A stretch of DNA of 64,000 bases from Anomaloglossus baeobatrachus (GCF_048569485.1 NC_134357.1:228387235-228451234), one strand, 5' to 3'; shown: positions 11,801-23,446, counted from the first letter of the stretch. Numbers and translations: made by a program. The notes: generated by a model from the letters alone, not told the origin.

Positions 11801-13915
11801 GTATTTATGGCCATAAAACGTAAGCCTACACCCTCGTCAAGGGACCTCATGTCTGTAGGTCCCTACACTAAATATAAAAAAAGCAACAATAAGAGGATAA
11901 TGTCCTCCAAAAATCAAGTATTACTCACAGCAAGTTGGGCTGCAGTGTGTACATCGCCCTGGCCAAAAACTGATGCTCTAGCAGGATACAGCTAAACCCC
12001 CACTAAGTGGAGGCACCACAGGTGCAGGAGAAGCAGATCACACACACACCTTCATGGAATGGAGGGGAGGTGACTGCTAGATGATAAAACTGCACACAAG
12101 TGGCTTGCATAGAGCGCTGTTCACATGCAGATGACACAGTCACAAACCCGCAGCCTATTAGGTAACGCCCTTCTATTAGATCAGGCGGGCTGCCAAGCCG
12201 TACTCCACTGTATATCATGCACGGACAGACACTCTACAATGCAAGGCCCAACAGAAAGGGGCCTGGCTGTATCCTGTACAAACAAAAAAATATGAGGTTT
12301 TTGTTGGTATTTATGGCCATAAAACGTAAGCCTACACCCTCGTCAAGGGACCTCATGTCTGTAGGTCCCTACACTAAATATAAAAAAAGCAACAATAAGA
12401 GGATAATGTCCTCCAAAAATCAAGTATTACTCACAGCAAGTTGGGCTGCAGTGTGTACATCGCCCTGGCCAAAAACTGATGCTCTAGCAGGATACAGCTA
12501 AACCCCCACTAAGTGGAGGCACCACAGGTGCAGGAGAAGCAGATCACACACACACCTTCATGGAATGGAGGGGAGGTGACTGCTAGATGATAAAACTGCA
12601 CACAAGTGTCTTGCATAGAGCGCTGTTCACATGCAGATGACACAGTCACAAACCCGCAGCCTATTAGGTAACGCCCTTCTATTAGATCAGGCGGGCTGCC
12701 AAGCCGTACTCCACTGTATATCATGCACGGACAGACACTCTACAATGCAAGGCCCAACAGAAAGGGGCCTGGCTGTATCCTGTACAAACAAAAAAATATG
12801 AGGTTTTTGTTGGTATTTATGGCCATAAAACGTAAGCCTACACCCTCGTCAAGGGACCTCATGTCTGTAGGTCCCTACACTAAATATAAAAAAAGCAACA
12901 ATAAGAGGATAATGTCCTCCAAAAATCAAGTATTACTCACAGCAAGTTGGGCTGCAGTGTGTACATCGCCCTGGCCAAAAACTGATGCTCTAGCAGGATA
13001 CAGCTAAACCCCCACTAAGTGGAGGCACCACAGGTGCAGGAGAAGCAGATCACACACACACCTTCATGGAATGGAGGGGAGGTGACTGCTAGATGATAAA
13101 ACTGCACACAAGTGGCTTGCATAGAGCGCTGTTCACATGCAGATGACACAGTCACAAACCCGCAGCCTATTAGGTAACGCCCTTCTATTAGATCAGGCGG
13201 GCTGCCAAGCCGTACTCCACTGTATATCATGCACGGACAGACACTCTACAATGCAAGGCCCAACAGAAAGGGGCCTGGCTGTATCCTGTACAAACAAAAA
13301 AATATGAGGTTTTTGTTGGTATTTATGGCCATAAAATGTAAGCCTACACCCTCGTCAAGGGACCTCATGTCTGTAGGTCCCTACACTAAATATAAAAAAA
13401 GCAACAATAAGAGGATAATGTCCTCCAAAAATCAAGTATTACTCACAGCAAGTTGGGCTGCAGTGTGTACATCGCCCTGGCCAAAAACTGATGCTCTAGC
13501 AGCATACAGCTAAACCCCCACTAAGTGGAGGCACCACAGGTGCAGGAGAAGCAGATCACACACACACCTTCATGGAATGGAGGGGAGGTGACTGCTAGAT
13601 GATAAAACTGCACACAAGTGGCTTGCATAGAGCGCTGTTCACATGCAGATGACACAGTCACAAACCCGCAGCCTATTAGGTAACGCCCTTCTATTAGATC
13701 AGGCGGGCTGCCAAGCCGTACTCCACTGTATATCATGCACGGACAGACACTCTACAATGCAAGGCCCAACAGAAAGGGGCCTGGCTGTATCCTGTACAAA
13801 CAAAAAAATATGAGGTTTTTGTTGGTATTTATGGCCATAAAACGTCAAAAACGTATCCTGCTAGAGCATCAGTTTTTGGCCAGGGCGATGTACACACTGC
13901 AGCCCAACTTGCTGT
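8838..13915. repeat. 506-bp satellite array, about 9.9 units, with an inverted terminal piece
   Basis: Ten head-to-tail units of exactly 506 bp start near 8839, 9345, 9851 and so on. I count only about six single-base differences over 5 kb, so amplification or homogenisation is very recent. The last unit stops at 13845, about 70 bp short. From 13853 to 13915 the sequence is a reversed copy of the first part of the unit. Each unit contains an 8-bp-stem hairpin (AGGGACCT, 9-nt loop, AGGTCCCT; 9310-9334 in the first unit). Open frames of 94 and 71 codons recur only because the units are identical, and they resemble no protein I know. The array sits inside the PLE-A gene. Confidence 0.95.
13853..13915 (-). 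repeat. Inverted fragment of the 506-bp unit at the right end of the array
   Basis: These 63 bp are the reverse complement of the unit segment at, for example, 9398-9460. They end exactly at the right copy of the 15-bp duplication. A reversed end piece is typical of target-primed retrotransposition with a second priming event. Confidence 0.9.
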
Positions 13916-13930
13916 GAGGATACAGTAGAA

Positions 13931-14703
13931 GAACGATCAAAAAAGGCTATGATCGAGCCAGAAAATGTACGAGGGACTCATTGTTGTATGCCAACTATGC
14001 AGAACCCAAGAAACAAAAGCAAAATGCGGTTCGCCTAATTACGACATACAACAATCGCTGGTACGATATTGTGGAGATAGTTAAAAAACACTGAGGGATC
14101 TTAACTACAGACCCGATACTGAAAAATAACATCTCACAATATCCAATGATTACGGCGTGGCGCGCTAGGAATATGAGGGACCATCTGGTACGTAGCCACT
14201 ATGGGGGTACATTAAATAGTCATCCAAAAGCTGGTCTAGTGGGTATTTACCCATGTGGACTATGCAAAGCCTGTAGTAATATGTGCAAGGCGAAGACGTT
14301 CCATAGTGCCAGGGGCGATAGGGAGTATGATATTAGAATATTGCTAAACTGCTCCTCTAAAGCCGTTATATTCCAAGCTACATGTTCCTGTGGGTTATAC
14401 TATGTTGGTATGACCACCAGGGAATTAAAAATCCGAGTTGGGGAACATATTAGAGATATAAAAAACTCTAAAACTGCATCAGATGAGGAGAAACTCAAAA
14501 CGATCCCAAGGCATTTTAAGGAGTTCCACAACTCAGACTCCCGCCAACTGATTGTCAAAGCTATCGATCAGATTAAAACTGATGTGAGGGGTGGAGATAT
14601 TGGGAGAATTTTGGCACATCTGGAAAGCCGGTGGATTTACCGGTTGGGAACAGTAACTCCAGACGGCCTTAATGAAAACTTTGGGTTCAATGCCTTTTTG
14701 TGA
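13931..14703 (+). pseudogene. PLE-A linker and GIY-YIG endonuclease
   Basis: Coding resumes after the array with RTIKKGYDRA. It carries a cysteine-rich linker (CGLCKACSNMCK, near 14260) and ends in a GIY-YIG nuclease with the core CSCGLYYVGMTTREL near 14390-14430, RVGEHIRDI, and a C-terminal block ending in NENFGFNAFL at 14700. There is one in-frame TGA at 14092-14094. From the ATG at 14146 the nuclease frame is open for 185 codons. GIY-YIG nucleases nick the target DNA for priming in Penelope-like elements. Confidence 0.9.
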
Positions 14704-16439
14704 GCATAGTAACCTATCATGGTTGATGTCTTTTTACTTTTACTTTTTATTTTTTTCTATTTAATTTTATATTGTCTATGTGAATGTTTGGGGTACCTAT
14801 GCTAATTTAGTATAAGGAAAGATGCACCTTGCCGAGGTTGTTAATCTTGTCTTTTGTTTTTTCGAGGTCATATCTATTCACCACTTATGTCATTCAGTAA
14901 TGACTGGCGACACCGCATGTGGGGTCTCTGCATCAAGGGGACTGACCTATCTACGTTTGGATATGTCTGCACTTGGAGTGAATCCGCAGGGATGGACCAG
15001 ACTATGCGCATATAGGACATCACACGTTGGACTATCTATGGCATCCATATGCGTGACTTGCGTCCCTGAAGCAAGTTTTGATGGAGGATTGCTGAACTTG
15101 GTCCTGTACGGTCTATACATAGACTCTATACTTATCTATTACATCACAAGTGAATGTTGCCTAGCAACGGACTATATGTACATATGTATCCCTTTTTTTC
15201 ACACTTCTTTGTACTATGTAACAGGTTCAGGTTGTGGGATATTTGTAAAGTCGAATTATGTTGGGTTGTGATGCAGGTTACTTAAGCAATATAATTGCGA
15301 TCAAAAATATTGGGAGGTGGATGTCTGCTGTTCATGTTTATGTCTGCCATCTGAACCCATATAAGGGATACTTTGGGGAATAAAATGGCAGGCAGATGTG
15401 AACAGCTTACATACCATTCCCGCTACATCTCATACTACGCCCATGGGACAGATAATTCTCTATTGAATACTATGGGATGTCTTGTCTATGCAGATTTCTA
15501 CATTATTGTGGTTGGTCTGTCCCCTCTCTATCTCCCCCTGTTGCATCGATTTATCGTGTGATAGTTGCAGTTCCCATTAATAGTTAATAAAATAGTGTGT
15601 GTCACGGGGATTAGAGATGACTATATAAGAATATAAAAAATATATATTGGTGATTGAGTGGCCCCGATCCTGGCCTTGGTGTTCACGTGGTCGGCAAATG
15701 CAGGAGGTTCTGTACCGCTGCACTATCCATGTTGTGCGCGGCTGGATTCAGGTTGGAGGATACTTTGCTCCACAGTACGGCCGCTGGGTGCGGGCTGTGC
15801 GCATGCTATGCATCTTCGGCATCGCGTTGCCGTGGATGCGGGGCCTGCGTGCGTCCCGCCCCTGGCCGGAACTGGTGTAAGGTCACTTTCTGATACCTCC
15901 TCTGACCGGAAACATGACCGCGCCGACGTAAACATGGAGTGGGACTCCTGATTGCGGACCACGTGGATACATCCAGGGGCATATATAAGAAGTAACGGCC
16001 TGGCAAGGTAAGTAACCGCCTCCTGAGGAAGCCCAGGTGGTGAAACGCGTTGAGGCGCGGTGGGTGGGAATCGCAACTACTATTCAGGTCTGTACTACCA
16101 ACTTTTGATTATGTTCCGTTGTCATGGTGTAACTGTATTCTGTGATTAACACTGCTACATGTAATGGTGGATATCGGGCTCTGTCTGCGTAGCATATGGA
16201 CTAGTAATTGAGTAATGCACATCTTCCTTCCTTAATTTATGGTGGGGATATGTAGTATCCATTAAACAATAGCGTTTGACTGATAGAATATTAGGGGGAG
16301 ATACATATCCCTTGTTGGCATAAATATTATTAGAATGAAGGTACTCTATTGCCATTAATGATTCAGGATGTGTGTCTAAACTATACCCCCATACATCTTT
16401 TGTTATGACCCATGGTTGTGGGAGACAGTAGCACAATGT
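14704..16439 (+). other. PLE-A 3' region (non-coding, part of the pseudo-LTR)
   Basis: 1.7 kb downstream of the nuclease stop. It starts AT-rich and becomes GC-rich from about 15.65 kb, and a hammerhead-like motif lies at 16017-16057. The longest open frames (149 and 117 codons) resemble nothing known and are probably chance. The motif CATATATAAG near 15980 could be a TATA box for the element's promoter. Confidence 0.5.
16017..16057 (+). ncRNA. Hammerhead-like ribozyme motif of PLE-A
   Basis: Stem I 5' strand CGCCTC (16017-16022), core CTGAGGA (16023-16029), a weak stem II, GAAA (16042-16045), minimal palindromic stem III ACGCGT, cleavage base T16051, then GAGGCG (16052-16057), which pairs perfectly with the stem I strand. 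Hammerheads with very short stem III are known from Penelope-like elements and are thought to act as dimers. Stem II here is poor, so activity is doubtful. Confidence 0.6.
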
Positions 16440-17079
16440 TGTCATGATTGACTCCTGGCTCAGCTGGAGCTGAGCCTTTTTTTTAGTTTCACTTCTGATG
16501 CAAGTCACGTTAGGGGTTAATCCTTTCTGCCTCGTTCTGGAGGTCAGGCTGCTTTATTAGGGCACTGTTTCTCTTGGACTTCGCCAGTGATACTTCTGGC
16601 TCTACTGTGTTCTGCTCTTGAGTGACCTGTTGTCTGCCCTGCCCCCTCCTTACCTCCGTGTTCACCTGACCTGTTAACCTCCTCTGTTGTCTGTTTCCAT
16701 CAGTGTCTCTCCCGCTGTCTTCCTGTTCGTTCCTTATCTGTTTACCTTTATTCTGTCTTGTCTTCCCACTCCCCCTCACTTCTAGGCTCTGATTTCCCGG
16801 CTACTGACTATTTGCTTCCCTCTGACTATGTTTAGACTTTGCCCTTGTGTACTTACAAGACCTCATGTTGTGACACGGCTTTCTGACGATTCTACTGCCA
16901 TCTGGTGGGCTTGACTAGTATTTCCTCTGCTAGGGAATTCCTTGCTCATACGTTTCCTCCACTTTTACGCCCCCTAGTGGTTTACCAGCTAACTACCTTC
17001 TCAGATAGTTTCAGGAATCCTCTCAGTCCCACATTACTGCGCTGAACTGCTATTGTACATCTTAGAGTACAGCGTGACA
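16440..17079. mobile_element. Solo LTR (fossil), 640 bp
   Basis: The block begins TGTCATG and ends GTGACA. It is flanked by the 5-bp duplication AATGT (16435-16439 and 17080-17084). No internal coding region remains, so this is a solo LTR left by recombination between two LTRs. It lies in the PLE-A 3' region. Its superfamily cannot be assigned from the LTR alone. Confidence 0.8.
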
Positions 17080-17371
17080 AATGTCCATACAATTGAATTC
17101 CCTCTGGATAGGAGGATATTTTTGCGAGCAGCATGTTGGCAGAGAAACTTTATGATCAATATGCTACTATCTATCTGCCGTAATTAGTCCACTCCACTTG
17201 GACAATGAATGAATGAAATCAGGCATGATTTGTAGTCCTCCTGTTTGATACCCTATATATTAATACTAAGCAGTGGTTTCACTAATATAGTAGTGTGCAG
17301 TGCAGCACAATTTGCATGCAGACCAATGATCCCTATCTATTTGTTATTTTTATGAGGGACTTTTTGCTGGT
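17080..17371 (+). other. Remaining PLE-A 3' sequence
   Basis: AT-rich non-coding DNA between the solo LTR and the repeated 5' region. I see no gene or ribozyme in it. It is assigned to PLE-A only because the sequence continues across the solo LTR. Confidence 0.4.
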
Positions 17372-17517
17372 TCTATACCCACCTTTTCCCCAATGTATGG
17401 GAGTCGCAGTTGCATGTCTTCTTACCCTGTTGTGCCTTTATGTTTGTATGTGTAATTTTATGCTTCAATTTTCTCTAATAAAATGCACTTTTGTAAGGAA
17501 AATTAGCATCATATGTA

Positions 17518-17654
17518 CAGTGCCTACAAGTAGTATTCAACCCCCTGCAGATTTAGCAGGTTTACACATTCGGAATTAACTTGGCATTGTGACATTTGGA
17601 CTGTAGATCAGCCTGGAAGTGTGAAATGCACTGCAGCAAAAAAGAATGTTATTT

Positions 17655-17688
<34 letters not shown>

Positions 17689-19121
17689 GTGAAAAGTTTA
17701 TTCAGAGGGTCATTTATTATTCAACCCCTCAAACCACCAGAATTCTGTTTGGTTCCCCTAAAGTATTAAGAAGTATTTCAGGCACAAAGAACAATGAGCT
17801 TCACATGTTTGGATTAATTATCTCTTTTTCCAGCCTTTTCTGACTAATTAAGACCCTCCCCAAACTTGTGAACAGCACTCATACTTGGTCAACATGGGAA
17901 AGACAAAGGAGCATTCCAAGGCCATCAGAGACAAGATCGTGGAGGGTCACAAGGCTGGCAAGGGGTACAAAACCCTTTCCAAGGAGTTGGGCCTACCTGT
18001 CTCCACTGTTGGGAGCATCATCCGGAAGTGGAAGGCTTATGGAACTACTGTTAGCCTTCCACGGCCTGGACAGCCTTTGAAAGTTTCCACCCGTGCCGAG
18101 GCCAGGCTTGTCCGAAGAGTCAAGGCTAACCCAAGGACAACAAGGAAGGAGCTCCGGGAAGATCTCATGGCAGTGGGGACATTGGTTTCAGTCAATACCA
18201 TAAGTAACGTACTCCACCGCAATGGTCTCCGTTCCAGACGAGCCCGTAAGGTACCTTTACTTTCAAAGCGTCATGTCAAGGCTCGTCTACAGTTTGCTCA
18301 TGATCACTTGGAGGACTCTGAGACAGACTGGTTTAAGGTTCTCTGGTCTGATGAGACCAAGATCGAGATCTTTGGTGCCAACCACACACGTGACGTTTGG
18401 AGACTGGATGGCATTGCATACGATCCCAAGAATACCATCCCTACAGTCAAGCATGGTGGTGGCAGAATCATGCTGTGGGGCTGTTTCTCAGCCAAGGGGC
18501 CTGGCCATCTGGTCCGCATCCATGGGACGATGGATAGCACGGCCTACCTGGAGATTTTGGCCAAGAACCTCCGCTCCTCCATTAAGGATCTTAAGATGGG
18601 TTGTCATTTCATCTTCCAACAAGACAACGACCCAAAGCACACAGCCAAGAAAACCAAGGCCTGGTTCAAGAGGGAAAAAATCAAGGTGTTGCAGTGGCCT
18701 AGTCAGTCTCCTGACCTTAACCCAATTGAAAACTTGTGGAAGGAGCTCAAGATTAAAGTCCACAGGAGACACCCAAAGAACCTAGATAACTTGGAGAAGA
18801 TCTGCATGGAGGAGTGGGCCAAGATAACTCCAGAGACCTGTGCCGGCCTGATCAGGTCTTATAATAGACGATTATTAGCTGTAATTGCAAATAAGGGTTA
18901 TTACACAAAATATTAAACCTAGGGGTTGAATAATAATTGACCCACACTTTTATGTTGAAAATTTATTAAAATTTAACTGAGCAACATAACTTGTTGGTTT
19001 GTAAGATTTATGCATCTGTTAATAAATCCTGCTCTTGTTTGAAGTTTGCAGGCTCTAACTTATTTGCATCTTATCAAACCTGCTAAATCTGCAGGGGGTT
19101 GAATACTACTTGTAGGCACTG
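17518..19121 (+). mobile_element. Tc1-A: complete, apparently intact Tc1/mariner transposon
   Basis: 1604 bp with perfect terminal inverted repeats of about 46 bp (outer end CAGTGCCTACAAGTAGTATT). TA duplications lie at 17516-17517 and 19122-19123. Inside each end a second, related motif (left near 17720, right near 18925) repeats the ATTCAACCCC core. This is the IR/DR type of end with two transposase binding sites. The empty target is preserved at 1308-1309. The transposase frame is open throughout. Everything needed for cut-and-paste transposition appears present, so this copy may be active or only recently inactive. Confidence 0.95.
17894..18916 (+). CDS. Tc1-A transposase, 340 aa, DD34E
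   Basis: I start at the ATG at 17894 (MGKTKEHSKAIRDKIVEGH), because the frame upstream offers only TTG. Residues 1-110 hold the two helix-turn-helix motifs that bind the terminal repeats (KTLSKELGLPVSTVGSIIRK is part of the first). The catalytic triad is complete: D in LWSDETKIEIF, D in FQQDNDPKHTA, and E in NPIENLWKELK, with 34 residues between the last two. The glycine-rich box GGGRIMLWGCF is present, and the protein ends NKGYYTKY. The length is normal for Tc1 transposases. No stop or frameshift is visible. Nothing shows whether it is expressed. Confidence 0.95.
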   Translation: MGKTKEHSKAIRDKIVEGHKAGKGYKTLSKELGLPVSTVGSIIRKWKAYGTTVSLPRPGQPLKVSTRAEARLVRRVKANPRTTRKELREDLMAVGTLVSVNTISNVLHRNGLRSRRARKVPLLSKRHVKARLQFAHDHLEDSETDWFKVLWSDETKIEIFGANHTRDVWRLDGIAYDPKNTIPTVKHGGGRIMLWGCFSAKGPGHLVRIHGTMDSTAYLEILAKNLRSSIKDLKMGCHFIFQQDNDPKHTAKKTKAWFKREKIKVLQWPSQSPDLNPIENLWKELKIKVHRRHPKNLDNLEKICMEEWAKITPETCAGLIRSYNRRLLAVIANKGYYTKY

Positions 19122-19571
19122 TATTCTTGGTTAAGGATATAAGCAGTTTCTATGCTTGGCAGATGCTATCCTGATTATAGTAAAACAAAATATGTGGAAT
19201 GTGTGGTTACTGGAGTCCTGATAGCCAGAGGGGTAGCAGACGTCCGCAAGAGGAGAGTACCCGTCCGTATCCTGAATTGTGGGGAGGAGGAAGCCAAATT
19301 ACCCTGGTATGTCACTGTAGCTAAGCTGTACACTGGCAGTAATAATGCCATCAGGACAGTGAAACCCTTGATCCCGTCTGACCAGGCGGAAGACAACGGC
19401 TCCAAGGGACAGCTGGAGGACTGGTGTCAAAAATTGCATGTGGGCACCGACTCCACCCTTCACACCAAAAGCATGGGGTTTATCGGGTGGTACAAGAATA
19501 TGAGCGGGTTTTCAGCAAACACCCTCTAGACTTTGGGCAGGTAAAAGGGGTTCAACATCAAATCCCCACTG

Positions 19572-20816
19572 GTGACCATCAGCCCATTAAAGAAAGATAC
19601 CACCCTGTACCCCCAGCATGCCAAAGAAATGTTATGGGAAATGAAGGAGGCTGAGGTGATCAGAGATAGTTGTAGCCCCTGGGCAGCTCCACTAGTTCTC
19701 GTAAAGAAAAAAGATGGCACAATGAGAATGTGCGTTGATTACAGGCAGATTAACCGCATTACACATAAAGATGCTTATCCTCTACCCAGAATAGAGGAGT
19801 CGTTAGCAGCCTTAAAATCAGCCAATTATTTCTCCACCTTGGATCTCACCAGTGGGTATTGGCAGGTTCCCGTGGCAGAGGCGGACAAGGAGAAGACTGC
19901 ATTCACGACACCAATGAGCCTCTGCGAGTTCAACTGTATGTCTTTTGGGCTCTGCAATGCACCAGGAACATTTCAAAGATTGATGGAGTGTTGCTTGGGA
20001 CATTACAACTTTGAAACCGTGCTATTGTACCTGGATGACATCATAGTCTACTCAAAGACCTATGAAGACCACCTGAAGCACCTGGCTGAAGTGTTTGAGT
20101 CTTTGTCCGGGTATGGCCTGAAGATAAAGCCGTCAAAATGTCACCTCTTGAAGCCAGAGGTACATTACCTGGGTCATGTAGTCAGCGCAGAAGGTGTGGC
20201 ACCTGATCCAGAGAAGGTCACAGTAATCAAGGACTGGCCAAGACCCACCACGATAAAGGAGGTGCGGCAGTTCCTTGGACTGGTGGGCTACTACCGAAGG
20301 TTCATTAATGGTTTCACGAAAATAGCAGCACCCCTTCAAGATCTCCTGGTGGGTCGGTTGAAGAAGGCTAAGAAGCAGAGTCCTCCATTTGAATGGAACA
20401 GCCAAGTAGAAGCATCCTTTGTTCGGTTGAAGATGGCCCTCACAGGAGAAGAAATCCTGGCCTACCCTGACTATGGCCAGCCATTTGTACTGTACACAGA
20501 TGCCAGCAATGTAGGATTAGGAGCAGTTCTGTCCCAAGTACAGGGAGGCAGAGAAAAAGTGATAGCTAACGCCAGTAGAAAGCTTCGTCACACCGAAAGG
20601 AATCCAGAAAACTACAGTTCCTTTAAGCTGGAGTTCCTCGCCATCATCTGGGCAGTGACCGAACGCTTCAAGCACTATCTAGCCAAGTTTACCATCTTCA
20701 CGGTCAACAATCCGTTGACCCACCTGGCAATAGCCAAGCTAGGTGAGCTAGAACAGCGATGGATGGCTCGGCTGTCCAACTTTGACATTATCATCAAGTA
20801 CAGAGCTGGCCGATAG
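19572..20816 (+). pseudogene. Gypsy-2 pol, reverse transcriptase and RNase H
   Basis: 414 residues with the standard order of Ty3/Gypsy motifs: LVLVKKKDGTMRMCVDYRQI, STLDLTSGYWQVPV, MSFGLCNAPGTFQRLM, the catalytic LLYLDDIIVYS, the HYLGHVVS thumb, FLGLVGYYRRFI, and RNase H starting LYTDASNVGLGAVLS. It is the best preserved part of a fossil element. It is not a chromodomain type as far as can be seen. Confidence 0.9.
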
Positions 20817-21200
20817 AATAACAATGCTAAAGCGCTGTCCAGAATGCCTCACTTACTCGAGTCTGGAGAAGACCTGGATGAACTGGAAGAGATAGAGTTA
20901 CCGGCTTTCCACCAACAAGGTGTCTCCCAGTGCGGGCATACTGTAAAAGAGAAGCGCTCGAGCCAACAAGGGGTCACTTTCAACCCATTGCCTCACCATG
21001 GATGGGAGGAGACACAGAACAGTGACCCGGCCGTCCGATTAGTCAAAGAAAAGCTGGCGCAAGCTGACCCCCATCTTGGTCCAGATGCTCCACAAGAAGC
21101 CCAACAGCTGTGGAAGGAGAGGGGACGACTGTTTCTATACAAGGGCAAGTTATGCAAAAGATATGTTAACTAGCAAACCAATGAACTTGTCTGGCAAATA

Positions 21201-22206
21201 GTGGTTCCACAGAGGGATGCCCCTATGGTCTTAGAAGACTACCACGATGGAGCAGGACACTTCGGGTGGAAGAAATTGGAGGTCCTACTCCGTGATCGGT
21301 TCTACTTGGTCGGCATGAGAAAGGCAATCGAGCAGTGGTGCCAAGAATGTGGTCCGCGTAACCTGAGGCGGAAAGATGATACTCACCAGAGGTCTCCCCT
21401 GCAGCCAATCATCACGAAGCAGCCCCTCGAGTTAGTGGCCATGGACCACATGAAATTAACAAGCGGTTAGGCTATGCCTATGCCCTCACCATTGTAGACC
21501 ATTACTCCCGTTTCCTGGTAGTAATGCCTGTGAAAGACTAAACAGCCAAAACTGCAGCTAGGGCATTTCAAGCATACTTTTGTCGACCCCACAGTTATCC
21601 TCAAAGGTTACTGACTGATCAAGGCCCTGCATTCGAGGCCGAAGTGTTCCAAGAATTCTGTCACATGTACGGCTGTAAGAAAATAAGAACAACACCGTAC
21701 CACCCTCAAACCAATGGACTGTGCGAGAAAATGAATCATGTGGTTATTGACTTGCTCAAGACTCTGCCTCTAGAAGAAAGAAACCAATGGCCAGAGAAGT
21801 TACCAGATCTGGTGGACCTGTGCAATCATATCCCAGTAAACTCCACCAACTGCAGCCCGCTTACTTGATGCGAGCAAGACCTGGAAAGTTACCTGTAGAC
21901 TTCGACATGGGAACTTTGTCACCTGAAGCAATCCAACAGAAAGAAGATTGGAATACAGAGCGACAACAACAGTACCGCAAGGTTCAGGAATGTGTAGAAA
22001 AGAGCCTATCCCAATCAAGAACAAGACAAGAAAAGAACTACAATCAAACAGCCCCAGCAACTCCCTTAGCACCTGGAGAACAGGTTCTCAAGAAAAAGCG
22101 GAAAAAGCACAAATTAGATGACCAGTGGGAAAATGAACCCTACACAATTATTCCCTCAAATTTTGACAATAACAAAGTGTGTCTCATAAGTAAAGATGGA
22201 GGCTAA
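21201..22206 (+). pseudogene. Gypsy-2 integrase remnant
   Basis: Pieces of integrase: the zinc-binding start (YHDGAGHFGWKKLEVLLRDR, then CQECG), the core (MDHMKLTSG, then YHPQTNGLCEKMNHV) and a basic C-terminal region. The segment is broken several times and stands for the fossil element only. Confidence 0.75.
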
Positions 22207-23149
22207 ACATATCAAGCAGTTTCAAGAGATCGTCTGAAAGTATGCCCTGAACGGTGTAAAACCAAAGAAGAAGTTCAAGTAAGTCCCCAACTTCAAGAAA
22301 AGAAGAAGAAGAGATGATCCAAACAGTACTTGGAAAATTCCACAAAACATGGACCCAAATAAATCAAGCCATAGTGGTACCAGTATTGACTTTCCCGCAA
22401 GTGATCATACCAGAAGCAGTAGAGGTTCCAGATCCACCTGAAGACCTGTCGGTCCCAACACTAGATGCCAGCAGTGGAACAGGAGAATCAACCCCCTGCC
22501 AGTGGTGAATCTGTCATACGCTTGGTGAATCTAAGACCCCGTAGGCAACAATCACGCATACCTATCAGAGTTAGGCCTACCAGCAACACTGAGGTAGTAG
22601 ACACCCCAAGTAGTAGAGGATCAACACAAGTACTACGTAGGTCCCAACGTAGCACCCAGGGACAGCCCCCTCCAAGGTATAGAGATTAAAAAGGAAAAGT
22701 ACCTAATAGAGAGTAAATAGTTATTTGAAATGTCTTTCTATAATGCTTTTGTTTTAGGTGATTAAATTTATGGACAACTGGGTCACTGGACTATGGGTGA
22801 CCAAAACTTTGATTGTTCATAGTTAGCACCCATTGTGCTCAACACCCCAGAAGAAAAACCCGTCCGGCGTGCATAGAATCGGGGCATCAATGCTCTGACG
22901 CATGCCCAGAGCCTACGTTGGGGGTTTTCTCACGGCGGGTCCCCCATTGACTGTTACCTACATCTAGAGCAGTGTAATGGACACCCGGCAGGGAGCCACA
23001 CTGGACTCATAAGAATTGTAGTAATGTCATTAAAGTTTGTAATGTTCAAGTAATGTTGCCTCCCAAAAAGGGATGAACAGTTATAATAATATGTTTTTTT
23101 TTGTTTATGTTTCCTCAGTCCGGGAGTACTGATTTTAACTAAGGGGGAG
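22207..23149 (+). other. Gypsy-2 3' non-coding region with polypurine tract
   Basis: Short open pieces rich in Pro and Arg to about 22.69 kb, then AT-rich sequence with no gene, ending in a purine run directly before the LTR's TG at 23150. Confidence 0.6.
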
Positions 23150-23446
23150 TGTGGCGCCCCAGCGGTCTGGTTGCCACTGCAGTGTTGCCCTCCTCAAAAG
23201 GGTTAATGCTGAGCCTGGAGGTAGCTGGGGAAATCCATTGGCCAGTAAGTACCATCATTCAACACAGTTTCTCTCCCAGGTCAGCAGAGGGAGCTCTAAA
23301 CCTGGAGTTCCAGGGAGCCTTCCTTAAGCTCTGACCTGGGGGAGGAGTTAGTTAGTCTGTGAGGAGAGTTCAGAGAGACAAGGACTCGAGTAGTGTGGTG
23401 TATGAGCTGGGAGCTGAGCTGGATCGCTCAGCCCAGGAAAGCACAT

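Larger units (their letters stand above)
1172..17371 (+). mobile_element. Penelope-like element PLE-A, split by three later insertions
   Basis: With inserts removed, this is one plus-strand Penelope-like element. It has a 5' region (1172-1543), reverse transcriptase (7259-8837), linker and GIY-YIG nuclease (13931-14703), and a long 3' region with a hammerhead-like motif (16017-16057). A Gypsy element (1544-7258), a 506-bp repeat array (8838-13915) and a solo LTR (16440-17079) sit inside it, each with its own target duplication. The 5' sequence reappears downstream from 17372, as expected for the pseudo-LTR arrangement of this class. Apart from the insertions the coding region has only about two breaks, so it was probably a recent copy when first hit. 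Boundaries: the left edge is where similarity to the downstream repeat starts, and the right edge is where that repeat starts. Confidence 0.8.
17372..19190 (+). repeat. Second copy of the PLE-A 5' region (downstream pseudo-LTR), split by Tc1-A
   Basis: 17372-17517 and 19122-19190 together match 1172-1374 in the same orientation at very high identity. The Tc1 insertion is the only interruption. A direct repeat of the 5' region downstream of the gene is the tandem arrangement usual for Penelope-like elements. The match ends at 19190, where Gypsy-2 begins. Confidence 0.85.

Noticed and set aside
9181-13737. Repeated open frames of 94 and 71 codons, one set on each strand, every 506 bp
   Set aside because: They recur only because the satellite units are nearly identical. 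No similarity to known proteins, no codon bias, and both strands are open.
8838-13915. CRISPR-like or gene-cluster reading of the regular repeats
   Set aside because: Unit length is 506 bp with no unique spacers, in a vertebrate genome. It is a satellite.
14822-15271. 149-codon open frame after the PLE-A nuclease
   Set aside because: No recognisable domain, in AT-rich 3' sequence of the element. Chance is the simpler explanation.
17647-17683. Long T run as a retroposon tail
   Set aside because: It is inside the left end of Tc1-A and has no target duplication of its own.
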